Origin: Ochromonas danica
Lineage: Eukaryota > Sar > Chrysophyceae > Chromulinales > Chromulinaceae
Direction: 5' to 3'
DNA length: 64,000 nt
Assembly: GCA_015146655.1 (NCBI GenBank)
Contig: VKHL01000003.1
Location: 1-64,000 of the forward strand
Below are positions 1-12,000 of this stretch, one piece after another (the stretch's first letter is position 1; each line of letters starts with the position of its first letter). The translations under genes were made by a program, and so were the position numbers. Below the pieces are notes generated by a model that saw only the letters and a list, made by a program, of their open reading frames with translations, did no database searches and was not told the DNA's origin.

Positions 1-680
1 GCCTTCGGTAGAATCGGTTATCATAAATATCATTCATTCACCCAACATGGCATACGCAGCAGATGATAACATGGCTCTGAAAAATCATTGCGAACAGGCA
101 AGCGACACCACACATAGCACCCACACCGACGACACATTATCATGGTCTACCCCTTTCTTAATAATAATACCCTTTCCTGTTTGCACAATAAATTCGCAAA
201 CCAATAAAGGTCAGTAAAAAACTACTTAACAATGGTTACATCGTCGTGTTAGGGTTAATCGTATGTGCTTTCGTAGGCGCAAAACTTAGTTGTGGCATCT
301 TTCCAACTTTTGGTCCCATCTGTAAAACGAAGAGAAGGAAGTGTATGCAGCATTGGGTTAAATAAGTATTTCTGTTGCCTACGGTTAGGGTTAGGGTTAG
401 GGGCCTAATCACAAGAAATGGACATTTACACACTGCAAAACACCCACATCATCAACACACGTCGTAGTGACAATTCGAATGCTTATTATACCAACAACTA
501 CATCCTTGGCGATCGATTTCCGAAGCCCAGATAGATATAGAGGATAGATAAATCATTGTCATTTCTTTCAGCGTTGTGTTGCTCACATACGCGCTGAGCT
601 TGATTGAAGCCGAAGCAATATTTTTAGTAACACCAAAATTTTTAAAATGAACACCACAAACCTCAGGAAATTCAGGAATT
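1..680. other. Intergenic stretch left of the SAPS gene
   Basis: I see no gene that I can support here. The right part should include the 3' untranslated region of the minus-strand SAPS-domain gene whose stop codon is at 681-683. Short open frames of about 65 codons occur but show no recognisable protein features. The stretch holds a short telomere-like repeat, listed separately. Confidence 0.5.
385..402 (+). repeat. Three tandem TTAGGG units (interstitial telomere-like repeat)
   Basis: Three perfect head-to-tail copies of TTAGGG lie here, followed by GG, with one further isolated TTAGGG at 249-254. TTAGGG is the telomere unit of many eukaryotes, including stramenopiles. Three units are too few to be a telomere. 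They could be a chance run, a repaired break, or a telo-box-like site in a 3' or intergenic region. Confidence 0.7.
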
Positions 681-3203
681 TTATGAGTTAGGAGTGCTTG
701 AGGAATGCGATAGCACCTGTTCTATAAACTCAGGATCCTCAGCTAAATATGAAAGTCTGCTACTGCCAGAATCCTCAGACAGGTGCTGCTCGTTGAAGCT
801 TTCCTCGTTGGCATCTCCGCTTACCTTGGAACTAGCAACCTGTGGGGAATTTAGTGACCATTCAGCATCGTCGTAAAATCCTAATGATCTCGCAAAGCGC
901 GCGTTTATATCCATCGTCTCCTCTAAACAACAGCAAACTGGGTGAACGATGCAGAGAGCAGAGTATGTCCCAGTGAAACTGACCAAGTGGTTTAGCTTCA
1001 GATATTAGCATGGCGAATGTGCTCGGGCTCTCGCGACTGCTGGTATTCTTTATGTCCACTATGCTAACTTTGATTCCCATGCCAAACTTCATTTGCACGT
1101 CCGTTGCGACCTATCAAGCAGACAGATATTTAACGTTAAGGATTATGGGCAAAGCCACATGATAACCCATTACCGTAAGTTGGGCAATGAATTCATTCCA
1201 TTTCGGGTGGTTGTTCAAGAAGTTTGGAAGAAATGAGCCGAACGATTGGCAATTTAACTGCAATCGAATTGCATTGGCACAGTTCATGATAAGACCCCTT
1301 GCGACTAATCTGCGGGTATAAACACTGTCCTTGGCATATTGTTGATTCTCTTCATTAACTTCCGAATATGGAACAAAGTTATCGATAAGGAAAGACGCAA
1401 ACTTAGCCTTTTGAAACAAGAGTCTTTGAGGGGTCTCTTGCCCTTGCCTTCAAAAACAAAGCCAAGCAACATGTGAGTCCATCGATTTTAGTTGTACACA
1501 ACGTAACGTACCGCAAAACAGCAAAAACCAGCCTGTAGAATAAAGCATGGTAAATGTTGTTATTGGAATAGCGCAAACTCCACGCAATAAGCTTCTTCCA
1601 CAGCTCCAAGGATATCATTGAAGCTGAACTGTCTTCAGATTCAACACAAAGAACTAGAACTTCCACCAAAAACAGTCGCAAAGCAGAAAATGGACGCTTA
1701 ACTTCGTAGGAAGAGTACTTGACGCTTGATTGTTCTTCATCTGTTATTTCATCAAAGGCCAGCAACGTTTCGTTTAAGTGGTTTATTCGATCGCGCATGA
1801 AGTTAGTGATGCGTTCCCTTAGGCCAAATAATCTATTTGGAACATTGTCAGCAGTAGGAGGTCCATTATTAGCACTCGCTACAAAGCAAACAATCTCAGG
1901 TTCTGCCGCTCTGCGTAGCAAAAAGGCTAAGATGCGCGCACAAGACCTTCGCACACCAGAATCTAAGTCCTTTTTGATCATGCAATCGAATAGTAACTCA
2001 AGGAAGGCGGAAGATTGCCCTATAGATTGTAAGCACGCCTCCCCTATATCTTCGAGACTGAGCTTTTCAATTAAGTCTTGCAATAACTGCGCGGCAGCAG
2101 AAGAATGTTGTTCCGCTCCAATGTATGACGAGCACATGCAATTATCCTCCGAATTGACCATCACAAGAGCTATGTGATAGAAAATATCCCATGCAGTGAG
2201 GTTTTCAAGAAAACTCCAACGCTGCTTGGTAGCGGCTTGGAAGACTGGACTGCTGCGAGGTAAGGGAGTCAAGGCGATAAGCATCACCAACATCTCGCAA
2301 ACAGGGGGAAAGCCAATATATCTCAACATGCTCTTAATTCGACGCACAACATCACCATCCGAAATAAGGCCTTCAAAGGAATCAGCCGCGTAACAACGCA
2401 AGAGACACTCCAGCACTCGATAAGTGTGATAGAAAGAGCCAGCCGAATCATCCGAAAATACCTACAACATAAACCAAAGCCATTAAAATGATTCAACAGA
2501 CAAGAAGACGCTTACATCAAAGAGACGGCGGGCGATGGTACCAGCTTTCTTCGTCAAGAAGGCATTCAAGGGATCGGATATGGTCTCGGGAGAAAGCAGA
2601 ATCACAGCTCTGAGGCACACAATTAATAGAAGAGGAGAAGGTTCTTCATTAAGGTACAGAGCTCGCAAAGAGGAAGGTGATCAACCAACCTGTATGCGAG
2701 CTTCATAGACTCGGCATGAGCGTCATTGGGGCCTGGCCGAGGCTCGCGACTGCCATTTTGAGTCACGAAGGCGACCAGAGACTCACACACACCATCCTGC
2801 AAGAGGAAGTCTACCATCTAAACCAAAATAAGAGGTAAAGGACGGAAGCGCGAGGGTGAAAGAGAGTGAAACATCAAGAAAGAAAGAAACCTTGGCAGTC
2901 ACGGTGGGCTGTTCCAATTCCAGCATCTTGTGAATCAGATGACGATTGCGAGACTCTTTCCAAACGGGGTCCAGAAGCTCTTTAGTTTGTTCTCGCAGCT
3001 ATCAAGAAAAGAAGAACACGAGATTTTAAACAGTCGTCAGGTTAGAAGAGGATTAGAAAAGGATCAGGTTAGAAAAGGGCGAGGATTGCTGCTCGCACCT
3101 TGTCGATGTCTTGCAGTTGGTAGGACCTGGAGCGCTCGCTCAGCACTTCTGGTTCGTTGTCAACGTCTTCATCCGAATCAGAAAAATTGTAATTGGCTTG
3201 CAT
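681..3203 (-). CDS. PPP6R: SAPS-domain regulatory subunit of PP6-type phosphatase
   Basis: Spliced reading on the minus strand joins eight exons: 3203-3099, 2998-2891, 2817-2690, 2609-2516, 2461-1512, 1447-1174, 1110-984 and 922-681. All junctions are GT-AG, phases agree throughout, and the product is 675 residues. Introns are 61-101 nt. The family (yeast SAP proteins, animal PPP6R1-3) binds Sit4/PP6 catalytic subunits and sets their substrates. Family hallmarks in order are an N-terminal stretch KMVDFLLQDGV followed by ESMKLAYRA (helical repeat opening), RRIKSMLRYIGFPPVCEML (matching the LLKHIGTSAIMDLLL block of animal members), LLFQKAKFASFLIDNF, and a C-terminal ARFARSLGFYDDAEW (matching the FVDQFGFNDEEF block). 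The N-terminal 35 residues are acidic. The length is at the short end for the family. The SAPS identity is firm; which paralogue it matches cannot be said. Confidence 0.85.
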
Positions 3204-3579
3204 GGCTTTCTTAGACAACGCTTGTCTGCGCTTTTATTGTCAAATAATGCCGCGCTCGCAAAGATCCAGCGCACCTGGGTATCTGGGAATCTAGAATCTA
3301 GACATCTGGCCTGGATAGGACTGGTTGATTCGATCCCTTTTCTCAATTGCCAGATGATATATAATATGTCAAGTGACTATAGCTTTGTGTTTGTGTTTCT
3401 AAAGAGGTTAGCATTTGCCGAAGAGTTCAAAATCGTTTGAAATCTGGAAGTGCTACATACTGTACCTTGTCAAGGACAAGTTCGACAGGTTAAGAACGCG
3501 TTGTTGACGACCTGTTTCTACCGCTTCCCTCCACAATTCTTCACTCCCCTCTGGCTGTGAAGACGATCGGAGAGCGTCA
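3204..3579. promoter_or_regulatory. Divergent intergenic region, SAPS / nucleotidyltransferase
   Basis: The start codons of the minus-strand SAPS gene (3203) and the plus-strand nucleotidyltransferase gene (3580) point away from each other across these 376 bp, so promoters and 5' untranslated regions of both genes must lie here. I see no clear TATA box or other named site. Confidence 0.5.
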
Positions 3580-6500
3580 ATGGTGAGCCATTCTCCTCGC
3601 CTCTAAATAACTGCTCCTTCATCTCCGCCATGCTGCTTCTTCTCTTTCTCAGGCTGATCAAAGTGCTAGACCAAATCGCCGAAAGCCATGCAAGTTCTTT
3701 GTAAAGTCGGGAACATGCAAACTTGGCACACGCTGTCGCTTCGCCCACGATACCCTCGTCGAGCCTGACGCCCCATCGAACGAGCATGTTTGTGATAGTG
3801 AATTATTGGATGGAAAGGAAGCTTCTTCACCGCAGGCTGAGGCAACTGTTGTCCTGGACCTGGCCAGTGCAAATCTGCTCGCTGCCAAGCTGCTCAAAGC
3901 ACTCCGACCCAGCGAACAATCACCCACTCCTGGTCACAATGGGAGTAAGCCTCCCTCTAATCCGTTACCAACAGTTCCTCCTCCTGTTGCTCCACCAGGG
4001 CTAGCAAAGATTCCCCCTTCTCCTTTCCCGTCGCCTCCTCCAGGATTGGCAACTATTCAGGTTCGTCACGAGGAAAGTTCAATATCCCGTCCTATGCCTG
4101 CATTCGATGCTGCACCCAGTGCCACAGCTCATGGAGTGTCTGCCAAGTCAGAGGCAGAACAGCAACACACCAAAGAAGACATGGAGATGAGTGGAGAGGA
4201 GGAGGAGCTTCATTCACCACATCTCACCCACCCCAACGCTCCCAAAAAGACTGTTTTGCGCCTCGTCCATAACCAACCAGGGGAACTTCGAATCTTCATT
4301 AAGAGCTACAAAAGCGGGGAAGAAACAGAAATAGCGAAAGGATTCTACATGCGGCCAGGCTTTCGCATGACTGTTCTATGGAAACTTTCTGCAACCATTG
4401 TGAAGACCATGAAAGAAAATTCCCTCTCCATCGGGCTGCTACGATACGGAACCTTCTCGAACTTACCTGCGATCGCTGTAAAGCCTTTATGTCCTCCAAC
4501 ATCAGAGTCAGAAGGCTTTTGCATGGGAACAGTCTCTTTCTTCGCTCCGAAAGCCGCTGGAAAGTTTGTATATCGCTTGTTTGATCAGAGGTCAAAGGAA
4601 AAGTCTGCAGAGACTCTTGCCACATCATCAATGTTTGCAGTTACCTTGATTGATATGGATATTGTTGGAAACCTCAAACATGTGCTTGAAGCTTTCGATG
4701 ACAATCAGCCTTTAAAGGCCATCACTCAATTATCTCCAATCTTTATGGGAGTAAAAAGTTGCTCTAATGATAACTATGAATGTATCGGCGCACTGAACAG
4801 AAGTCTGGAGAAATTGCTTGATTGTATAAATTCCTCTCTCCTTATCTTGGATGAAGGCAGGATGAAAAAGGAAGGCGAGAAGTTATGCCAAACGGGGGAG
4901 AAAACTGAATTGGGGGATGACGATGAACCAGGCGGTGATTCGTCTTTTTGGTCGTCTTATCGCAATGCCGCGCGGGTGCATGCAGAGGCGCACGAAGCAT
5001 TGACCACTTTGATGACTTGCAAGACCCCTTGGTATCTTGTCACTGAGAAGTTGAAAAATACCATTCACTTCATGTCAGCACTCTATTGCCCTCTGCAAAG
5101 GAGATACTTCCCCAAATTCCAAGATTTGCTTGAAGCCCAGAGTCAGTTCCTGGGTTTCTCACCTGCAGCTGCAGATCTACTTGGTCTTGCTTCTAAAGAT
5201 CTAGATGCCCTCAATACGTCTTTACAGTTGGCTTTGACAAAGATTGTTCCTCCATCGGATCTCTACTCTGTGAGGGAATGCTTTAGGGAAAGACTCCAAA
5301 AGTCATTGCAAGAGGCAGGGGCATTACCACGTGGAACGGGACTGGTGCTGTATGGCTCATCAACTAATAACTTTGGCAATATTTCATCAGACATCGACAT
5401 GTGTCTGCTCTATCCAAGAGACCAGGAACTCACGCCTGAAGATAAGATTGCGTTGATTGAACAAATCGGTAATGCGTTGGCTAAACTGGGCATGTCAGAA
5501 GTACGTACTCGTCCAACTGCGCGCATTCCTATTGTGCAGTTTAAGGATAACTGTGCAGGTAAAGATCAAAATTGTATTTACTGTCGTTTATTAGCTTGGC
5601 TTGACTAAATGATCTTTGCTGATTGCAGGTCTGGATTGTGATATCTCTGTCCACAATGCTTTGGCTCTTGCCAACACCCAATTATTGCGTGCATATAGCA
5701 ATATTGATCCGCGGGTCCGTTTGCTTGCTTATATAATCAAACAGTGGGCGAAGTCCAGGCATATAAACTCGCCTTCAGATGGTACTCTAAGTAGCTATGG
5801 TTTCCTCCTTACAGTGATTCATTTTCTGCAGGTAGTTTTTTTGATGCCAATACACAATTCGATATGGTGATGTGCTAAATTACGATCTCTTGTTTGCTTT
5901 GTGTCGTCTCCTTACAGAACCGACCTATTCCGCTGCTGCCGAGCTTGCAACAGCTGCCGCCAAATTGGATGGGTCAAATAGGTTTGTCATATTTGCGCTT
6001 CCGCTGTGATTTGCCAAGAAGGCTTTAATTGTATTCTTTCCTTTAGATGTGTCAAGCAGTGGACTGCCCGTCGTGGCAGAGAGAAATGCCGCAGAAGGTC
6101 ATTTATGTAATGTTTACTTCTTGAATCCTGCTGGGCAACAGATGGACTTCTTAAAGGTGAGTTAAGCTGTTCGATCGCGGTTTGAATATGATTTTACTCC
6201 CAAGTGTTTTGTTAGCAATTTGCCTCGAAGAATCAAGAAACCCTTGCCCAACTTTTAGTGGAGTATTTCAGGTACTACGCTTGGAAGTTTGACTTCCGGC
6301 ATCACGTTGTTTCGATTAGGAATCCCAATCAACATGTTCAAAAGATTGATAAGTGCGAGCAGGCTGCCTGGCCTCACTCAGATATTCTCAGGTATGACAG
6401 TTTTCAAAATATAAACTCTGAATAGTAACAGTTCTTATTTTGCTTTCACAATTGTTTATTATTATTATAATTGTTGTATTTATAATTGTTTGACTATGAT

Positions 6501-6823
6501 AATTGTTTATACAGTATAGAAGATCCGTTTGAGATATGGTATGATGTTGCTCATGTCATCAAAGTTCCTCAGATGGCTCATATACGCAAAGAGTTTGTGG
6601 TGAGTGTCGACTGCTTTTCTATTTGTTTCTGTGACCCATCTTCGATTAACTGTTCATTCCGTGCCCGTTCAATACGTGTCTTCGAAAAGCGCGCACACAC
6701 ACTTTGTTGCAGGCTGTCCACTGGAGCGACGACAGCTTCACGACCATGGGTGAAGCTGAGCGACAGTCTGCCTATCAGTGTGCCACCGCCTCAGTTTATG
6801 GCAGTTCTTTGCGAGCCAAGTGA
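3580..6823 (+). CDS. CCCH-finger terminal nucleotidyltransferase / non-canonical poly(A) polymerase
   Basis: Eight exons join in phase to 885 residues: 3580-3582, 3653-5558, 5629-5831, 5918-5981, 6047-6156, 6216-6391, 6515-6599, 6713-6823. The first coding exon is only the ATG. A canonical C-x8-C-x5-C-x3-H zinc finger (C14, C23, C29, H33) opens the protein, then a Pro-rich linker. About residues 200-330 look like a beta-sandwich. The catalytic domain starts near 540 with GSSTNNFG...SDID; D581, D583 and D641 are the expected three metal-binding acids. The family signature RVRLLAYIIKQWAK and the block DGTLSSYGFLLTVIHFLQ follow, then a PAP-associated region ending in HDPFE-like IEDPFE. Members (Cid1, GLD-2, TUT4/7) add U or A tails to RNA 3' ends. 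Whether this one uses UTP or ATP cannot be read here. The N-terminal half is unlike the common members. Confidence 0.88.
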
Positions 6824-7013
6824 AGCGCCTGTTTTTCATAAGCCCAAATCCACTTAGGCATTCAATAATTAAATTAATTTTGGTGGCTCTGAAATGGTTT
6901 ACGTCGCAGAAATGCTCACTCCATACAGAAACCAAATTTGGCAGCACGTGCTAGAAAATGTAAATATTCTAATGCACAGTACCATTGTTGCAAGAATTTT
7001 AATGCCTCTCAGA

Positions 7014-7847
7014 TCAACCTCGTTGTTTCAGCAGCTCTCTCTTCCTTTCTTCGAAAGAAGCTTGAGAGCGTTCGAATTTAGTCGAGTGGAAGGCTGTCGT
7101 CTCCTTGTTGGCGTGTTTGGTATCGGTCGTGTCGGGGATAGATTTGTCTTTGATTGCTACCGCGGCAATGACGATGTCGTTGAGCTCGTGGGTTTTCTTG
7201 GCGGGATAGTGGCTGGCGACGTGTTGGACAATGGCCTCGCGGGGGATGAGGGAAGCAGCCATTCGATTGATCTCATCCACCAAAGACTCGGGAATATTAT
7301 GAGCTTGAAGGATTTGATGCGATCGAATTGGTCGCTTGACTGAATCAAAGACTTCCTCCTTGCGCTGAGCAGTGGACTCAGCCATATTATTGCGCGGAGG
7401 GACAGGATCACGGGGGGACTTCGGAGAGGCAGCTCCTCCACTCTTTTTCGCCTCCAAAGAACTATCAGCTCCACCAGCATTATTGCCAGGAGATGTAGCA
7501 GTTATTGGAGAGGTCGCAGGAGCGTTGGGAGGTTGGGATGGGATATTCTCACGAGCCCCATCAGCCGCCACGGTCACCTCCTCCGCCTCTTCCTCCACAC
7601 GTTTCCTCCGACCAGCACTCGATGTATGAGCCTTTTCCATGGCCTCTCTGGATTTTCTCATCTGTTCGTCGTGTCTTTTGCGAGACTCTCTCAAGGTCTC
7701 CTCGATCTTATTGATCGCTTCTCGTGCTGAATTGCGTTGAGCTTCAAGCTTCAAGCTGAGCTCAGTTGCATTGAAAGCATAAGCACAACCCAAGCATTGA
7801 AACAGACACAGGAAACCAAGGAGAGTCAGAATAGTCGAAGAGATCAT
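7014..7847 (-). CDS. Small secretory-pathway or plastid-directed protein of unknown function
   Basis: An intronless frame encodes 277 residues. The first 24 residues are a clear hydrophobic signal peptide (TILTLLGFLCLFQCLGCAYA) with a likely cut before Phe25. Residues 28-75 are charged and predicted helical or coiled coil. Residues 85-150 are rich in Pro, Ala, Ser and Gly and look disordered. Residues 155-277 carry a second helical, basic region. A Phe straight after the signal-peptide cut site is a mark of ochrophyte plastid targeting (ASAFAP type), so plastid import is possible, though the acidic residues that follow fit it poorly. I do not recognise the family. The gene converges on the nucleotidyltransferase gene with 190 bp between the stop codons. 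Confidence 0.7.
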   Translation of the reverse strand: MISSTILTLLGFLCLFQCLGCAYAFNATELSLKLEAQRNSAREAINKIEETLRESRKRHDEQMRKSREAMEKAHTSSAGRRKRVEEEAEEVTVAADGARENIPSQPPNAPATSPITATSPGNNAGGADSSLEAKKSGGAASPKSPRDPVPPRNNMAESTAQRKEEVFDSVKRPIRSHQILQAHNIPESLVDEINRMAASLIPREAIVQHVASHYPAKKTHELNDIVIAAVAIKDKSIPDTTDTKHANKETTAFHSTKFERSQASFEERKRELLKQRG

Positions 7848-9052
7848 AGTCCAGCTATACTGCGAACTGAACAGAAGGGTAGCCTTGCTGAACCTAGCAA
7901 TTTCGGAGTTATAATTCGAATTCCACTATCCAAGATGTGGAATCATATCCCCAGATCTGGAAGTTTAGAGGAAGACGACGCGATGATATAGACTACCCTA
8001 ACGTTAGTCCCAGCAGGAACTTGATGGTGGTTTATCGGTTTTTCATGACATCAATCACATACAGGGCACCGTAGATCTACAATGTACTGTGATGCTGTAT
8101 GCAGCAGCCATCCCCTATCCTACACTTCATCCAAATAATGATGGGATCGCGGACAGCAGCATATCTTTTCCACCAGTTTATTGGGACTTGGTGATGAAGC
8201 TTCACCATCGTATCAGAAGCACTAGTTAATGCCGCAGACTCACTTGCTAATGGTCGTTAGAACAAAAGCTGATTGCTAAAGTTCCCCCCTTTGCTCAGGA
8301 TAGGCATACACATGCAATATATGCCACAGATCATACCAGAATCATATAATGGTGGGTTACGCCCATGTGGAGGCTCGATTCGTAATTACTGCATGTCCCG
8401 GTAGTGAAGGATATTTTGTCTCTCTGTGAAACAGAACAAAAGCGAGAATCGCGGCTAAGAGCATGAAGATGAAGGGGCTTTGAAATGCATTTGCTTAGGT
8501 TAATGCACGTCACTAAGGAAGGTTGCGAACAGCCCAATCAACTTCTTCGACCTGGCCGTGCACCAAAAGGTAAATGTTTTGGAACATACGCATTGCCCTG
8601 ATAGTTGGCCTTTTACGATACTTCGAAAGGTAATAAATGGCTAGAGATGTGGGCGATCGGCGAATCTTTCAATGAATCGATCAAAACGCTGGAAACCCTG
8701 TGAAATGAAAGCCAGAGAGTTCCCAGTCAGCAATGTGCCATTCTCCTCAAGGAGAAAACTCCAGCGGAGAAGACATCTCAGCAATAGAAGCTGAAGTATT
8801 AGAGGATGAATTTCCTACCCAGAGATGCGTGAACAAGCCATCTTCGCAAGTATAGTGACGAGTGAAAATAACAAAATCCATTTTTCATCAACACTGGAAC
8901 ACGTCAATTGTTGATTTAATTGCTGTCTGGGAATCAGGTGATGTTGAAGTTGGACCGTTGACAATAGATTCATTCAGCAAAAAGGCATTTTGAAGTTTGA
9001 ATCACCATTCCATTACATGTTAAATTGCTGCACCAACTGGTATATCTAAACT
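7848..9052. other. 1.2-kb intergenic region without a supported gene
   Basis: No open frame longer than about 85 codons and no recognisable protein, tRNA or rRNA is seen on either strand. The left part contains the promoter of the small signal-peptide gene, and the right end the 3' untranslated region of HYDIN. At 1.2 kb it is one of the largest gaps in a compact region, so a non-coding RNA or a spliced gene that I cannot recognise is possible. Confidence 0.5.
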
Positions 9053-12000
9053 TCATTTCTTTTTGGCACCTTTCACACCAACTGGAGAAGTGGGCTTATC
9101 AAACAATACCTTTCCTTGCAGGTAGTAAACCCACGATGGGACAGAGGGCTTGGTGAGACAAGTGATGAAAAGCTTGCCTGTTACGATACTGTCCGCTGCC
9201 AATGCTGTAGCAATCTGACTTTCATTGGGTTCAAACGTAACGCTGACCTTGAACTCTGTTTTGGCATTGATCGAGATATTATTAAAACTGGTTGGTTGCA
9301 CAATTCGGAATGCGGTGCAATCAACACTGAGTGACCAAGCACACTGCATAGAGAAGCAATTGCGGAAAGCAATTTCTTTTGGGGCCGCACCTTGGTCCAA
9401 AAATAAAGGACCTTGAGGCATTGGGGCAGTACAGCTCCCCAACAATTGACATTGATAAGACCCATAGTCAGTCGAGCTAACAACAAGTGTGTCTTCAATC
9501 TCCCCAATCTCAGTGGGTTCATATTGAACCGCCAAACGAACTTCGTCACCTTCCCAAGGTTGAGTTACAGCCTCAACACTGCAAACCTTTTGTACGGAGA
9601 ATATCTCTGGCTTTTGTACCGAGCACTGATAATCCGTTTTTACAGTGTTAAAGGCATGGAACAGGAAGTCTTCGCGATGAACAGTGCCAAGAGGAGCAGA
9701 GAACCGCAGGATTTGCTTCAATAACGGCGCCGTTGCACGCGCACAAATCTTGTACTTAAATGTTCCCAGTTCTTGTGTGATTATAGTAACAAGATGTTCG
9801 GTCAAGTTTCCGCTGTTGTTGTGTGTAACCACTAGAGGACGGAACTCAACTTCAAATGTTCCCTCTCGGTTGCCACTCAATGGGGAGAGCTCATTCACCC
9901 GCATATACTTACTATCGCAAGTCCACCACTCAGCAGGTTTAGCCAAGCTACCCATGCTGATTGCTTGATTCTCAACAAAAAGAGGGTTTTCGACGGTGAT
10001 GATGGCCCTTGCTATCTGCCGCACAGGAGCCTCGACATTAAATGTTTCAAGCACTTCGCTCATCGTAGCACGTGCCACAAGTTCATAGAAACTATACTCT
10101 CCCGTCGCCGGATTGGTAAATGTTATGATAGCCTTACTTGCTCCCTCGACGAAGGATATGAAACGAACAGGAAACTCCTTTGTTCCATTCGGACCAACTT
10201 CAGTTGCATTGGCTGCGACGACAAACGTAGCGGGAGAAGGTTTGCTTTGAATATCAATGGTAACATTGAGCTTTTGCTTTTCGCCCAACCAGTTTTGCAC
10301 TTTGAAGGTGACGGTTGTAGCTTTCTTGGCGGGTGTCTCCACTTCAACTCGACCTGAACAATCAGGAGGTCCGGCAAAACCTTTCAATTCATAGAGCTGA
10401 GCCGAACCATCAGGCAAAGCTACAAACAGCTTTCCATTGTGCGCATTCTCTTCGGATGATGCCATAGTAAGCGGGAAGTAAGTAACAGGCATTTCTCCTT
10501 GACTTTTGGCGGGTACCTTGAACTCGTAAGGAACTTTCCAATGAATGCCCTGTAGTGAAGGTGAAAGAAACCAATCTTTCTCCGTTGGATTCTGAACTTT
10601 AATGACCTTGATCTCTTCTTTGCGAGCCATGGATTGGAAACGAAGAGTTTGAATGTTCTCTGTTGGAGGAGGAATACACGCTCCGCTGCATGTCAACTTC
10701 AGACCCTCAACTAGCCCTGGAATCTGTAACAATATATTATCTTGACGAATGTCATCGTCGGCGAACTTGGGCTTAAATATGACATCAAAGACCATCTCAT
10801 CACCGGGGAGAACCTTGCCAGAGAGCGGTGTGATGGTGAAGTGTTGGCCAAATGAAGTTGTAGCCCATTGAAACGTCACGGTAAGATCTCCAGCATTCTC
10901 CAGAGTCAGCTTTTTCACTTTCTGCGAATCCAAGACTACCGTACCGAACGGGATGGAGTCGGTATCCAAATTAACTTCAAATCCCTGAGCTTTACCAGCC
11001 AGTGAAACAAGGGTCTTGCGTATTCCAGCGTATTGAATCAACAAGTCCTCGTTAAACTGAGAAACTCTTTTCGTCGGCTTAAATTCCATTTTGATTTCCA
11101 TCGTTGCTTTAGGTGCAAGTATAAATTCTTCTTGTGGATTAAAAGTGATGAATCGATCTCTCAATGCCGTGCCGTACTCCCCACCTTCTGACAGCTGGAT
11201 AGGCAATGCTTTCTTCGATTTATTTGTAATCACCACGGTTCTTGACGAAATGGAACCTACACTAACTAGTCCGAAAGATGTGCGCCTTTGCGATCCATTA
11301 ACTAGTTCCAGACGAGCGTTAATTCCCTTCCCTGAAACTTGGACCTGGACTTTGCCCGTTCCGTTTACCAAGAAGGGAACAACAAATGTATAATCTTTCA
11401 CCTCTCGAGGAGCGAACCGAACAGGGACTTGAATCTCTTCTCCAGGCGGAATAACTGTTGGGACGCATTCCACCCAAAGTGATCGAGTTTTCTGAAAAAC
11501 GCACTCAACAGAGATATTGCTACCAGGATCATGGTTACGAAGCACAAGAACAATTTCTTCAATCACGGTGTTCCCTCCAGGAGAGGTAATGAAACAAGGG
11601 CCAAAATCGTGACGCATAAAACTGAAGCGAAGTGCCGGTTTTACTGCCAATCCCTGAGGAAGCACTTGATAGATATACTTTCCTGCAACAGTGAATTTGA
11701 GGACTGTACCATCCAAACTACCCTCGCGCTGTGGAGCGAAAGTCAGCTTATAATTTAATTCTTCACCCTTGAGCAAAGTTCCGTTCAACTTTCCACCGGA
11801 CAGCGTTAGCATGCTGCCGATGCTATCGATATTCCACGAATAGTCAAAGTTGAACTTTCCTGCATTTAATATGGAAATTGATTTGGCCAAGGAATCAAGA
11901 ACTTGAACCGAGCCAAAGTCTGCTACGTTTATAGCAGGCAGTGGCTTCAACAAAATGAAATTATCGGGCACTGAGCCACTCTCCGAAGATTGAACATTTA

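Noticed and set aside
1448-1511. Second apparent frame change in the SAPS gene
   Set aside because: A 64-nt GT-AG intron restores the frame and gives a family-like sequence (LLFQKAKFASFLIDNF).
2610-2689. Possible frameshift in the SAPS gene
   Set aside because: The apparent frame change disappears once an 80-nt GT-AG intron with a good pyrimidine tract is removed; the join then matches the SAPS family.
7848-9052. tRNA or small RNA gene in the 1.2-kb gap
   Set aside because: Some short stretches resemble a T-loop, but no cloverleaf can be drawn, so no RNA gene is called.
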